Positions 36,223 through 45,468 of a stretch of 64,000 nt of DNA are shown here, one piece after another. The position numbers and the translations under genes are program-made. The stretch lies in assembly GCA_902543575.1 (NCBI GenBank), contig CACBYV010000001.1, forward strand, positions 1 to 64,000, read 5' to 3'. The notes beneath the pieces are model-generated. The model worked only from the letters and a program-made list of their open reading frames with translations, did no database searches and was not told where the DNA came from. Every line of letters begins with the position of its first letter. Position 1 is the first letter of the stretch. The DNA is from an uncultured Pelagibacteraceae bacterium. Lineage in GTDB: Bacteria; Pseudomonadota; Alphaproteobacteria; Pelagibacterales; Pelagibacteraceae.

Positions 36223-37229
36223 AAAAATTAATACTTACAATTTCAATATTTTTTACATTAATTTCTTTATCAGAAGCTAGAGAATGTAAAACTGGAGATA
36301 TCAAGGTAGATGCATTTATTTATAGTGATGGAAAAAAAGTAACTGTAATAAAAGGAACTGATATTCCAAATCCAGAAAATAAAATCATAATGATCTATAA
36401 TACAGGAGGATGGACAGTCAAAAAGAAATGGGGAGAATGTAAAGATTTTCTTCCAAAACAATTAGGTCAAATATCTGGAACTAAAATTAAAGGTAAAGAA
36501 CTGGTTTTAATGCTTAATAGAAGGTTACATAAAGCAGGTGGAGATGATGGATATGGTTGTGCATGGAAATTCAAAGGTGCATTTCACAAACCTTGGTATG
36601 ATTGTATTTTAGAAAATTGGGGAATAAGTAAAAGAGTCGATGTAAATAAAGAAATAATTGATGAATTAGTTTCAAAAGGAACTCCAAGAAATCAAATATT
36701 TATGTCTGGATTGTCTTGCGGAGGTATTGATACACTTAGACACAAAGGTCTTTATCCAGAGGACTTTAATGCAACTATTTCCTTCATGCCTAATTGTTGG
36801 GATAGAAATCCAAACACTCCAATTAGAAAAATGCAAATTGACGAACTGAAAAGTTTTAAAAGAATAGATGCTCTAGTTTTTCATAGCCCCGTAGATGGTG
36901 AGGGAGATTGGCGTAGCAATAGTGTCTGGATGAAAAAAGATTTAGGAAATATCTCGGGTATAAAATGGATTGATACACCTGGTCACACAAATAGAAAAAT
37001 TTTTGTCAATGGAAAAAATTGTAAAGTTAAAGAGAAAATGAAAGGTGGATGGGAAGAAGCTTGGCCAGAAGGTAAAGAAAAACTAACAAGTGAAAAAAAA
37101 TTTGTAGTTCTTGATAAGAAATTACAGAAAGAAATGAAAAAGAGTGCTGCAGGCCATCAACTTGTTAAATATAGCTGTTTTAGTTATTACCATCCAGAAA
37201 TTATTAAATTTATAGAATCTAGAATGTAA
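36219..37229 (+). CDS. Exported alpha/beta-hydrolase-like protein, function unknown
   Basis: 336 residues with a signal peptide (about 1-20, cut near SEA-REC). SGLSCGG at 163-169 fits a serine-hydrolase nucleophile elbow (Ser166) of the type seen in polyhydroxyalkanoate-depolymerase relatives; Asp226 (SPVDGEGDW) and His256 or His313 could complete the triad. Nine cysteines outside the signal peptide suggest periplasmic disulfides. It overlaps the SDR gene (ATGA) and precedes folB by 2 bases, an odd place for an exported protein. The family is not recognised. Confidence 0.7.
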   Translation: MKKLILTISIFFTLISLSEARECKTGDIKVDAFIYSDGKKVTVIKGTDIPNPENKIIMIYNTGGWTVKKKWGECKDFLPKQLGQISGTKIKGKELVLMLNRRLHKAGGDDGYGCAWKFKGAFHKPWYDCILENWGISKRVDVNKEIIDELVSKGTPRNQIFMSGLSCGGIDTLRHKGLYPEDFNATISFMPNCWDRNPNTPIRKMQIDELKSFKRIDALVFHSPVDGEGDWRSNSVWMKKDLGNISGIKWIDTPGHTNRKIFVNGKNCKVKEKMKGGWEEAWPEGKEKLTSEKKFVVLDKKLQKEMKKSAAGHQLVKYSCFSYYHPEIIKFIESRM

Positions 37230-37231
37230 AT

Positions 37232-37657
37232 ATGAAAAAAAATAATCTTAAAGTTGTAAAAATAGATAAAAATAAAAGCCTATTTAACTATGAAAAGAAG
37301 GTCTTAATAAAAGAATTAGTGTTAGATTTAAAACTTGGTTATTTTGATTTTGAAAAAGAAAAGCCTCAAAAAGTAAAATTTAATTTAGAAGTAAATTATC
37401 AAGATAAACAGCCATCGAATGATAAAGATATTAAATCGATAGTTAACTATGCTAAAATAGTAAAATTAATAAAAAAACTAGTAAAAAACAAACATTACAA
37501 TTTTCTTGAAACATTGGCAGAAGATGTTTTTGATGAGCTATTCAAAGATAAAAGAATAGATAAAATTACTCTTCAAATCGAAAAATTAGAAATCATGAAG
37601 GATTGCAGCTCAGTTGGGATCCAAATTTCTAAAAAAAGAAGCCATGATCAGCTCTGA
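37232..37657 (+). CDS. folB: Dihydroneopterin aldolase
   Basis: Converts dihydroneopterin to 6-hydroxymethyl-dihydropterin and glycolaldehyde in folate synthesis. 141 residues with [39 protein letters not shown], the substrate-binding FLETLAEDV and [15 protein letters not shown]. The N-terminus is about 20 residues longer than usual. Overlaps uvrC by 14 bases with the start chosen here. Together with the pteridine-reductase-like gene it forms a small folate pair interrupted by the hydrolase gene. Confidence 0.88.
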   Translation: MKKNNLKVVKIDKNKSLFNYEKKVLIKELVLDLKLGYFDFEKEKPQKVKFNLEVNYQDKQPSNDKDIKSIVNYAKIVKLIKKLVKNKHYNFLETLAEDVFDELFKDKRIDKITLQIEKLEIMKDCSSVGIQISKKRSHDQL

Positions 37658-39479
37658 TATAGGTAAAGAAGTAATTAAAAAAGAATTGCCCTTGGTTCCT
37701 AAGTTGCCAGGTGTTTATAGGATGCTAAATTCAAAAGGAGAAATTCTTTATGTGGGTAAAGCAAAAAACCTTCCAAACAGACTTAAAAGTTATGTATCAG
37801 AGAAAAGTCATATCATTAGGACTGAGAGAATGCTCTCTCAGACAAAAAGACTCGAAATTACTACCACCTCAAATGAAAGTGAAGCTTTACTTTTAGAAGC
37901 AAATTTAATTAAAAAATTTAAACCAAAATTTAATATTTTACTAAGAGATGATAAATCTTTCCCTTTTATTTTTATAGGCGACAAAGATAAATGGCCACAA
38001 ATCAAAAGACACAGAGGGAAAAAAGGCAAAGAAGGATTTTATTTCGGACCGTTTGCATCAGCTGGATCTGCAAATTGGACTATAAAAATGATACAAAAAA
38101 TATTTCATCTCAGAATTTGTGATGATACTGTTTTCAAAAATAGAGAGAGACCCTGCATACTTTATCAAATTAAAAGGTGCTCAGGACCTTGCGTTGGTTA
38201 CGTAACTGAGAGTGATTATAAACAAACTGTTGATGATGCTATTGAGTTTGTGTCAGGCAAATCTAGAAAAATTCAGAAAAGCTTATCTAATCAAATGGAA
38301 AAGGCTAGTGAGGATTTAGACTTTGAAAAAGCAGCAATATTAAGAGATCGAATTAAATCATTAAATATTATTCAATCTTCTCAAAGAATTAATGAAGCAA
38401 ATTTAGTCGAAGCAGATGTTATTGCGGGATACAAAGAGTCTGGAAAAACCTGTATTCAGGTTTTTTTCTATAGGTCTAAACAAAATTGGGGTAATCAAGC
38501 TTTTTTTCCAAAGCATGATCCAGAAGAAAATCTAAGTGATATTATTAATTCTTTTGTCTCTCAATTTTATGAAAATAAAAGTGTGCCATCTTCAATAATT
38601 TTATCAAATGAAATTAAAGAAAAAGAATTAATTGAAAAAACACTTACACAAAAAGAAGGTAAACAAATCACAATTACTGTTGCAAAAAAAGGTACGAAAC
38701 TAAAAGTTATTAATCAAGCAATTAATAATGCAAAAGATAGTTTGAATAGAAAACTTTACGAGAGTCAGAACAATAGAGATCTTTTCGATGCAGTATCAAA
38801 AAAATTCAATCTTGAAACTAATATTAATTTAGTTGAGGTTTATGATAATAGCCATATTCAAGGCACAAATAGTGTGGGCGCTTTAATTACTTATGGAGAT
38901 GAAGGGTTCGTTAAAAAAAGGTATAGAAAATTTAATATAAAAATTCAAACAAATGCTCAAGATGATTATGGAATGATGAAAGAAGTTCTTAACAGAAGAT
39001 TTAAAAGAGCAGTTCAAGAGAAAGATAACTATCTAACTTTTCCTGATTTAGTCTTAATTGACGGAGGGAAAGGTCAATATTCAGTGGCAAGAGAAGCGAT
39101 GAATGAGCTTGGTCTACATGAAATTCCTATTATAGCTATAGCAAAGGGAAAGATGAGAAATAGTGGAAATGAAACATTTTTTCATAATGGAAAAGAGTTC
39201 AAGTTCGAAAAAAATGATCCAACATTATTCTTTTTACAAAGATTAAGAGATGAGTCCCATCGATTTGCTATAAGTGCTCATAGAGCAAAGAGAAAAAAAG
39301 GTATAAGCAAATCATTATTAGATCAGATTGATGGTATTGGATCTATTAGAAAAAGGGCATTATTAAATCATTTTGGTTCAGCTAGAGCTGTGGAATCAGC
39401 TAGTTTAGATGAAATAAAATCAGTTGATGGAGTAGAGGAAAAAGTTGCAAAAAAAATATATAACTTCTTTCACGAATGA
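37644..39479 (+). CDS. uvrC: Excinuclease ABC subunit C
   Basis: Makes both incisions in nucleotide excision repair. 611 residues from ATG at 37644; an upstream TTG at 37614 is in frame but adds unconserved residues. GIY-YIG nuclease (PGVYRML...[17 protein letters not shown]), conserved Cys region [18 protein letters not shown] domain ([16 protein letters not shown]), RNase H-like C-terminal nuclease ([28 protein letters not shown]) and helix-hairpin-helix pair at the end. Overlaps pgsA by 4 bases (ATGA). Confidence 0.96.
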   Translation: MISSDIGKEVIKKELPLVPKLPGVYRMLNSKGEILYVGKAKNLPNRLKSYVSEKSHIIRTERMLSQTKRLEITTTSNESEALLLEANLIKKFKPKFNILLRDDKSFPFIFIGDKDKWPQIKRHRGKKGKEGFYFGPFASAGSANWTIKMIQKIFHLRICDDTVFKNRERPCILYQIKRCSGPCVGYVTESDYKQTVDDAIEFVSGKSRKIQKSLSNQMEKASEDLDFEKAAILRDRIKSLNIIQSSQRINEANLVEADVIAGYKESGKTCIQVFFYRSKQNWGNQAFFPKHDPEENLSDIINSFVSQFYENKSVPSSIILSNEIKEKELIEKTLTQKEGKQITITVAKKGTKLKVINQAINNAKDSLNRKLYESQNNRDLFDAVSKKFNLETNINLVEVYDNSHIQGTNSVGALITYGDEGFVKKRYRKFNIKIQTNAQDDYGMMKEVLNRRFKRAVQEKDNYLTFPDLVLIDGGKGQYSVAREAMNELGLHEIPIIAIAKGKMRNSGNETFFHNGKEFKFEKNDPTLFFLQRLRDESHRFAISAHRAKRKKGISKSLLDQIDGIGSIRKRALLNHFGSARAVESASLDEIKSVDGVEEKVAKKIYNFFHE

Positions 39480-40060
39480 AATTTAAAATACCTAATTATT
39501 TAACAATTGGACGAATAATAATTGTTCCAATATTTGTTTTTACGTTTTACCTTCCTGGATTTTATGGAGACGTTATACCATTTGCTCTTTTTTTAATTGC
39601 CTCATTTACAGATTTTTTAGACGGCCTTTTGGCGAGGATGTTTAAAGAGGAGTCTAAACTTGGAGAACTTTTAGATCCAATAGCTGATAAGATTATTGTT
39701 GCAACTGCATTAATTTTATTAGTTATGGACCAAACAATAAAAAATTATGAAGTTATTGCAGCTATTATAATTCTTACAAGGGAAATACTAATTTCAGGAT
39801 TAAGAGAGTTTCTAGCTAAAGGGAAAATAAAGCTTCCAGTATCTAATTTAGCAAAACTTAAAACATTCTTGCAGATGTTTTCGATAGCAATACTTTTAAC
39901 TGGGGAAACAGGAAATAAATTAATAAATTTTCAAGATTATAATGCTCAAACAATTGGCATCATTATTTTATGGCTATCCGCATTTTTAACACTTTATACT
40001 GGATATGATTACCTTAGAAAAGGAATAGACCATGCAATATCTGAAGATAATAAGGATTAA
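39476..40060 (+). CDS. pgsA: CDP-diacylglycerol--glycerol-3-phosphate 3-phosphatidyltransferase
   Basis: Integral membrane enzyme making phosphatidylglycerophosphate, the precursor of phosphatidylglycerol. 194 residues with [16 protein letters not shown] at the N-terminus and the CDP-alcohol phosphotransferase signature [23 protein letters not shown] (DG..AR...G...D...D). The uvrC-pgsA pair is common in proteobacteria. Its stop and that of ilvE share the tetranucleotide TTAA. Confidence 0.95.
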   Translation: MKFKIPNYLTIGRIIIVPIFVFTFYLPGFYGDVIPFALFLIASFTDFLDGLLARMFKEESKLGELLDPIADKIIVATALILLVMDQTIKNYEVIAAIIILTREILISGLREFLAKGKIKLPVSNLAKLKTFLQMFSIAILLTGETGNKLINFQDYNAQTIGIIILWLSAFLTLYTGYDYLRKGIDHAISEDNKD

Positions 40061-40938
40061 GCAGCCTTTTTTTGTCTAACTAACTGATCAAAGCTTTTTG
40101 ATAGTCCTAATATAACATCACAAATTTTGTATTTATGATCTGCTATACTTGCAACAGGTGTTATTTCAGCTGCAGTTCCAGTTAAGAAACATCCATCAAA
40201 ATTACCTAGTTCATCTGGAGAAATTTTTCTTTCATGAACTTTAATATTTTTTGATTTGGCTAATTCAATTACAGCTTGTCTTGTAATACCATTTAAAAAT
40301 GAATCTGGTGTTGGTGTATGTAGTTCATTATTTTTATATTTAAAAAAAATATTTGCGCTTGTTCCTTCTGCAACATTACCCTCAAAATCTAACATTAATG
40401 ATTCAGAATACCCTTGTTGTTCAGCTTCGTGTTTTGAAAGAGTGCAAATCATATACAATCCAGCTGCTTTTGCATCCCAAGGAATAGTGTTTGGAGCCGG
40501 TCTTCGCCATTTAGAAATATTTAATCTTATTCCTTCAGCTTTTAATTTTGGATCAAAATATGCGGGCCATTCCCATGTCGCTATTGCTACATTAATTGTA
40601 TTTTTCTGAGCAGACACACCCATCATTTCACTTCCTCTCCATGCAAATGGTCTTACATATCCATTTTGAATATTTTGAACCGCTACTATTTTTTTAGAAG
40701 CTTCATTTATTTCATCTTTTGTATAAGGAATATTAATGTCTAATCTTTTTGCAGAATAAAATAATCTATCTGTATGCTCTTCTAGCTTAAATATTTCTCC
40801 GTCGTATACTCTTTCACCTTCAAAAACTAAACTTGCATAATGAAGTCCGTGACTGATTACATGGCATTTTGCATCTTGCCATTCAACAAGCTCATTATTG
40901 TACCAAATTTTTCCTGATCGTTTATCGAAAGGTATCAT
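40057..40938 (-). CDS. ilvE: Branched-chain amino acid aminotransferase (class IV)
   Basis: PLP enzyme for the last step of leucine, isoleucine and valine synthesis. 293 residues: SHGLHYASLVFEGERVY, WRRPAPNTIPWDAKAAGLYM, SLMLDFEGNVAEGTSANIFF, NGITRQAVIELA and GTAAEITPVASI. The motifs match the fold-type IV branched-chain enzyme rather than D-amino acid aminotransferase or ADC lyase. It converges on pgsA and diverges from the MarR gene across 59 very AT-rich bases. Confidence 0.93.
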   Translation of the reverse strand: MIPFDKRSGKIWYNNELVEWQDAKCHVISHGLHYASLVFEGERVYDGEIFKLEEHTDRLFYSAKRLDINIPYTKDEINEASKKIVAVQNIQNGYVRPFAWRGSEMMGVSAQKNTINVAIATWEWPAYFDPKLKAEGIRLNISKWRRPAPNTIPWDAKAAGLYMICTLSKHEAEQQGYSESLMLDFEGNVAEGTSANIFFKYKNNELHTPTPDSFLNGITRQAVIELAKSKNIKVHERKISPDELGNFDGCFLTGTAAEITPVASIADHKYKICDVILGLSKSFDQLVRQKKAA

Positions 40939-40997
40939 TATTTAATTTTATAAAAAAATATATTTGTATATATAATATGTCAATATAACTTACCAAT

Positions 40998-41441
40998 ATG
41001 AAAAAACTTTTATATTTAAAAGATGAGGATCTTAAACAATATATTGAAAAAATATTTCTTGGCTACAGAGAGACAGTCTCAGATGCTAAAAATGTATTGA
41101 ATAAATACTCCATAGGTGTCGCACATAATAAGGTTATTCACTTAATTTCATTATATGAGGGTATTACAATATCAGACCTCTTAAGAAAGTTGAAAGTTAC
41201 AAAGCAAAGTTTGAATAGGGTTTTGAAAGATTTAATAAATCTAAAAGCTATAAAATATGAAAAAGACCAAGTAGACACGAGAATAAAGCATGTCTACTTA
41301 ACAGAAGAAGGAGAGAAATTATTTAATGAAATTTTCTCGGCTCAAAAAAAAAGAATTTATCAAGCATTCTCCGCATCAAAAGCAAACGAGGTTGTCAGTT
41401 TTGACAATGTTTTAAAAAAAATAATTAATGGAAAAATTTAA
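40998..41441 (+). CDS. MarR-family transcriptional regulator (PetP-like)
   Basis: 147 residues, winged helix: SLYEGITISDLLRKLKVTKQSLNRVLKDLI is the helix-turn-helix and DTRIKHVYLTEEGEKLF the wing. It overlaps the response-regulator gene by 14 bases. The same MarR-plus-OmpR pair is known in Rhodobacter capsulatus as petP-petR beside the petABC genes, and petABC is 6 kb away here. A small-molecule or redox ligand is possible but not visible. Confidence 0.88.
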   Translation: MKKLLYLKDEDLKQYIEKIFLGYRETVSDAKNVLNKYSIGVAHNKVIHLISLYEGITISDLLRKLKVTKQSLNRVLKDLINLKAIKYEKDQVDTRIKHVYLTEEGEKLFNEIFSAQKKRIYQAFSASKANEVVSFDNVLKKIINGKI

Positions 41442-42105
41442 AGCACATATTTTAGTTGTAGATGATGATGATGGTATAAGAGAATTAGTTAAAGAATATC
41501 TTTCTCAAAATAACTATCTCGTAACCAGCTCAAATAGTGCCGAAGATGCTCTTGAAAAAGTTAAGGTTATAAAATTTGATTTAATAGTGCTTGATATAAT
41601 GATGCCAGGCAAAAGTGGTTTAGAGTTTACAAAAGAAAATAAAGACAAAATTTCAACCCCAATAATTCTTTTAACAGCGAAAGGTGAAGCCTCAGAGAGA
41701 ATTGAGGGTTTAGATATTGGTGCAGATGATTACCTTCCAAAACCTTTTGAGCCTAAAGAATTAATACTTAGAATTAATAATATCTTAAACAAAACAAAAT
41801 TTAGAAATACAAAAAGAAAATTTAAATTTGGTAAAATTGAAATAGACCTCAACAAGCAGTTTATTTTGAAAAATGATAAATCAATAAAAATCAATAATAC
41901 AGAAAAAATTATTTTGGATAAAATGGTGAACTCTCCTGGAAAAATTTTTAAAAGAGAAGAGATTGGAAATCTTATAAAAATTGATAAAGAAAGATCAGTT
42001 GACGTAATCATTACAAGACTTAGGAAGAAAATTGAAGAAAACCCTAAAAGCCCAAATTATTTACAAACAATAAGAGGTGAAGGTTATGTTTTATGGATTG
42101 AGTAA
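41428..42105 (+). CDS. OmpR/PhoB-type response regulator (PetR-like)
   Basis: 225 residues: receiver domain with the acidic pocket DDDD (12-15), phospho-acceptor Asp56 in LIVLDIMMPG, Thr in ILLTAK and Lys in YLPKPFEP; C-terminal winged helix ending in RSVDVIITRLRKKIEENPKSPNYLQTIRGEGYVLW. DNA-binding transcriptional regulator. Encoded with its kinase in a three-gene unit with overlapping ends. SAR11 genomes carry very few two-component systems, and one is an OmpR/EnvZ type, which this likely is. Confidence 0.92.
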   Translation: MEKFKAHILVVDDDDGIRELVKEYLSQNNYLVTSSNSAEDALEKVKVIKFDLIVLDIMMPGKSGLEFTKENKDKISTPIILLTAKGEASERIEGLDIGADDYLPKPFEPKELILRINNILNKTKFRNTKRKFKFGKIEIDLNKQFILKNDKSIKINNTEKIILDKMVNSPGKIFKREEIGNLIKIDKERSVDVIITRLRKKIEENPKSPNYLQTIRGEGYVLWIE

Positions 42106-43399
42106 ATATATAAAAAATATTCTACCTAAAAGACTTTTTTATAGAGGTCTACTCATAGTTGCTGTTCCAATAGTTGTTATGCAAATCACTATTTCGCTAG
42201 TTTTTTTTGATAGTCTATGGATCAAAACTAATTCTGGAATGACAAGAGCATTGGTTTCTGAAGTCAAAACTTTTGTAGACGCTTATGATAACGATGAAAC
42301 GAATAAAGATTTTATAATAATTTTATTCAAAGAACATTTGGGTTTTAACATTAAATATGAAAAAGATAAAATCTTACCAAATAAAATACCAGAAAGATGG
42401 TTCAGTCCAGTGGATCGATCACTAAGAAGAGAATTAAAGAAAAAAAATTTAACCTATTGGTTTGATACAACAAACTTCAAAGAAGTTGTTGATTTGAGAA
42501 TAGGATATTCAAAAGGATATTTTCAATTTTATATTCCAAGGGATAGACTAACTACGAGTTCGGCTAGATTATTTGGTCTTTGGATAACATTGCCAGCATT
42601 GCTAATGATAGCTGTAGCAATAATTTTTTTAAAGAATCAAACTAGACCCATAACTAAACTTGCAGAGGCATCTGAAAGATTTGGTCGAGGAGAAGATATT
42701 GATGAATTTAGACCTTCTGGAGCACTTGAAATCCGAAAAGCTGGTTTAGAGTTTGATAAAATGAGAAAAAGAATAATTAGACATCTTAACCAAAGATCTG
42801 AGATGCTATCCGGTATCAGCCACGATTTAAGAACTCCTTTGACAAGGATAAAACTTCAAATAGCGATGATTAAAGATAAAAGCGTTGTAGAGAAACTCTC
42901 AAGAGATGTTGATGAAATGGAAAAAATGTTAAATGAATATCTTCAATTCGCAAGATCTGGAGCAAAAGATAAAACTGAAACATTTGATATCTCTGTTCTT
43001 CTTGAAGATATTTGTAAAAAATATGAGAAACCAAATATAAAATATTTTATAAAAGAGAGGGTTTATTTTGATGGAAGAAAAAATTTAATCAGTAGATGTG
43101 TGAATAACCTTATAGATAATTCTTTAAAATTTGCTGATAATGTTGAATTGTATCTAAAAAAAGGAAGATCAACTATTAGTATTTCAATTGAGGATGATGG
43201 TCCAGGCATACCACAGAAAGAACATCATAATGTTTTAAAACCATTTTATAAAATTGACAAAAGTAGATCAGAAACAAAGTCTAGTGTTGGTCTTGGCTTA
43301 GCTATATCATCAGATGTAGTAAAATCACATGGTGGAAATCTTAAATTTGATAAGTCTAGTTTAGGTGGATTAAAAGTTATTATTTCTTTGCCCGTTTAG
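42086..43399 (+). CDS. EnvZ-like sensor histidine kinase
   Basis: 437 residues from ATG at 42086 (a GTG at 42077 is also possible). Two membrane segments (about 20-41 and 162-182) flank a periplasmic domain of about 120 residues; then a HAMP domain (KNQTRPITKLAEASERFGRGED), the H-box SGISHDLRTPLTR with phospho-acceptor His246, and an ATPase domain with NNLIDNSLKFA, DDGPGIP and VGLGLAIS. Probably phosphorylates the overlapping response regulator. The end overlaps the opposing ubiK-like gene by 20 bases. Confidence 0.92.
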   Translation: MFYGLSKYIKNILPKRLFYRGLLIVAVPIVVMQITISLVFFDSLWIKTNSGMTRALVSEVKTFVDAYDNDETNKDFIIILFKEHLGFNIKYEKDKILPNKIPERWFSPVDRSLRRELKKKNLTYWFDTTNFKEVVDLRIGYSKGYFQFYIPRDRLTTSSARLFGLWITLPALLMIAVAIIFLKNQTRPITKLAEASERFGRGEDIDEFRPSGALEIRKAGLEFDKMRKRIIRHLNQRSEMLSGISHDLRTPLTRIKLQIAMIKDKSVVEKLSRDVDEMEKMLNEYLQFARSGAKDKTETFDISVLLEDICKKYEKPNIKYFIKERVYFDGRKNLISRCVNNLIDNSLKFADNVELYLKKGRSTISISIEDDGPGIPQKEHHNVLKPFYKIDKSRSETKSSVGLGLAISSDVVKSHGGNLKFDKSSLGGLKVIISLPV

Positions 43400-43622
43400 T
43401 TTTTTTTTTTATTTTTTTTTCAGCAATTTTTTTTTCTAACTTTTCAATTCTTTTATTTAACATATCGATTTCATCTTTGCTTACTAAATTCATTTTAAGG
43501 ATAATTTCTTCTTTTTTTGATCGTAAAATATTTACGACTTCATCACTAAAATCCTTGTAGTTGACCAGTCCTTCTTCCAAAAATTTTGCAAATTTATCAA
43601 ATACGAATCTTGATTTTGACAT
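43380..43622 (-). CDS. ubiK: UbiK / BMFP-family (YqiC) small protein
   Basis: 80 residues: N-terminal amphipathic helix, then a coiled coil (MNLVSKDEIDMLNKRIEKLEKKIAEKK) and a polylysine tail. VSKDEIDMLNKRIEKLEKKI is the BMFP signature (usually VxREEFdvqxxvLxrtrekl). In Escherichia coli UbiK is an accessory factor for aerobic ubiquinone biosynthesis. It runs against the kinase gene and overlaps its last 20 bases. Confidence 0.72.
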   Translation of the reverse strand: MSKSRFVFDKFAKFLEEGLVNYKDFSDEVVNILRSKKEEIILKMNLVSKDEIDMLNKRIEKLEKKIAEKKIKKKTKRAKK

Positions 43623-43670
43623 AATAATTTCTTATCAAAGTTTAAGTAATATTTATAATATTACAATTAA

Positions 43671-44447
43671 ATGTTTATTAATAATTTTGACCCAGTTGCT
43701 TTTGAGATCTTTTCATTAGAAATTAGATGGTATTCCTTGTCTTATATATTTGGCTTAGTATTTGGTTGGTATTTTGCGAAAAACAAACTAATCAAAGATA
43801 GCACTCAAAAAGAATACTTCGACGATTATATAACTTATTTAATCATAAGTATCATCCTTGGTGGAAGACTTGGATATGTAATTATTTATGACCCAATTTA
43901 TTTTATTAGTAATCCAGTTGAGATTATAAAAATTTGGCAAGGAGGCATGTCTTTTCACGGTGCACTAATTGGAATTATTATAGGGACTTATTTCTTCTGC
44001 AAAAATAAAAATCAAAATATTTTTAGTTATTTAGATGTGGTTGCTGTTTGTTCTCCTATAGGAATTTTTTTAGGAAGAATATCAAATTTCATAAACTCAG
44101 AACTTTATGGCATAGAATCAAATGTACCATGGTCGGTAAAGTTTATAAAAATTGATAATTTAAATCGACATCCTTCACAAATTTATGAGGCGATATTTGA
44201 GGGAGTTGTTCTATTTATTATTTTAAATATGTTGTTTAATAGATTAAGAAAGACACCTGGGATTATTTCAGGATATTTTTTAGTTTTATACTCATTTTTC
44301 AGATTTGTTATCGAGTTCTTCAGAGAACCAGATCAACAAATAGGTTATTTATTTTTAAATTTGAGTATGGGGCAAATAATAAGTTGTATAGCACTAACCT
44401 GCGGATTAATTATCATCTATTATAAAAATGCTAATAGGACACAATAA
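43671..44447 (+). CDS. lgt: Prolipoprotein diacylglyceryl transferase
   Basis: Polytopic inner-membrane enzyme that attaches diacylglycerol from phosphatidylglycerol to the lipobox cysteine. 258 residues with about seven membrane segments. Conserved GGRLGYVIIYDP, WQGGMSFHGALIG (catalytic His), GRISNFINSELYG and RHPSQIYEAIFEG are present. First gene of a seven-gene plus-strand block; it overlaps the next gene by 20 bases, a common pairing in alphaproteobacteria. Confidence 0.96.
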   Translation: MFINNFDPVAFEIFSLEIRWYSLSYIFGLVFGWYFAKNKLIKDSTQKEYFDDYITYLIISIILGGRLGYVIIYDPIYFISNPVEIIKIWQGGMSFHGALIGIIIGTYFFCKNKNQNIFSYLDVVAVCSPIGIFLGRISNFINSELYGIESNVPWSVKFIKIDNLNRHPSQIYEAIFEGVVLFIILNMLFNRLRKTPGIISGYFLVLYSFFRFVIEFFREPDQQIGYLFLNLSMGQIISCIALTCGLIIIYYKNANRTQ

Positions 44448-45468
44448 AAAAATCTCATTAGATAGATTTATTTATAAATCTTTGTATGACAAAGATAATG
44501 GTTATTACATTAAAAATAATCCTTTCGGAAAAAAAGGTGACTTCATAACATCTCCCAATATTTCTGTTCTTTTTTCAGAAATGATATCTATTTGGCTAAT
44601 TTCATTTTGGGAGAATTTAAAAAAGCCAAAAAAAATTAATATTGTAGAGCTAGGTGCAGGTAATGGTGAGATGATGTCACAAATTATAAAAACTCTAAAT
44701 AATTTTAATGAAATTAATTTATCTGCTAATTTTTTAATTTTAGAAAAAAGCCCATTACTGATAAAAATTCAGAAGGGTAAAATAGATAAGAAAAAAGTAA
44801 GTTGGATTAAAAATTTAAAAGAAATTCCAAAAGCTCCAACTATATTCTTGGCTAATGAGTTTTTTGATGCATTTCCTATCAAACAGTTTTTGAAGAAAAG
44901 CAATAATTGGTATGAAAAATATGTAGAATATAAAAAAAATAAGTTTGAAGTTTGTGATCAAAAAGTACCATCAAAAATAATTGAGAAATATTTAGGTAAG
45001 GATATAAAAAAAGAAAAATTTGTTGAATATTCACCGTCAGCAATGAAATTTGTAAACGAAATAGCGAATTTTATTTTTAAAAATAATGGTGGTTTATTGA
45101 TGATAGATTATGGCTTTACCAGTGGAAAAATGAAAAATACTTTGCAAAGTGTTGAAAAGCACAGAAAAATTAGTTTTTTAGATAATCCCTATAACTCAGA
45201 TATTACTCATTTAATAAATTTTAAAATGTACAAGAAAGAGTTTGCAAATTCTAATTTGAAATCTTTAATAACAACTCAAGGTAATTTCTTAATTAAATTA
45301 GGGATATTAAAAAGAGCTGAGATAATAAGTAGAAATTTACAATTTAGTAAGAAAGCTGACATATTTTATAGAATAAAAAGATTAATTGATGAAAAATATA
45401 TGGGCTCTTTATTTAAAGTATTATTTGTAAGCAAATTCAAAAATAATTTTAATTTGGGTTTTAAGTGA
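44428..45468 (+). CDS. MidA/NDUFAF7-family SAM-dependent methyltransferase
   Basis: 346 residues. GYYIKNNPFGKKGDFITSPNISVLFSEMI at the start, the SAM motif IVELGAGNGEMMSQI, LANEFFDAFPIKQF, and LMIDYGFTSG are family hallmarks. In mitochondria the homologue NDUFAF7 dimethylates an arginine of a complex I subunit, so complex I assembly is a reasonable inference. Sits between lgt and pgeF, a frequent alphaproteobacterial order, and overlaps both. Confidence 0.9.
   Translation: MLIGHNKKISLDRFIYKSLYDKDNGYYIKNNPFGKKGDFITSPNISVLFSEMISIWLISFWENLKKPKKINIVELGAGNGEMMSQIIKTLNNFNEINLSANFLILEKSPLLIKIQKGKIDKKKVSWIKNLKEIPKAPTIFLANEFFDAFPIKQFLKKSNNWYEKYVEYKKNKFEVCDQKVPSKIIEKYLGKDIKKEKFVEYSPSAMKFVNEIANFIFKNNGGLLMIDYGFTSGKMKNTLQSVEKHRKISFLDNPYNSDITHLINFKMYKKEFANSNLKSLITTQGNFLIKLGILKRAEIISRNLQFSKKADIFYRIKRLIDEKYMGSLFKVLFVSKFKNNFNLGFK

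Noticed and set aside
40939-40997. Operator for the MarR regulator in the ilvE/MarR gap
   Set aside because: The gap is a run of TA-rich DNA with partial symmetry only; no inverted repeat stands out from background.
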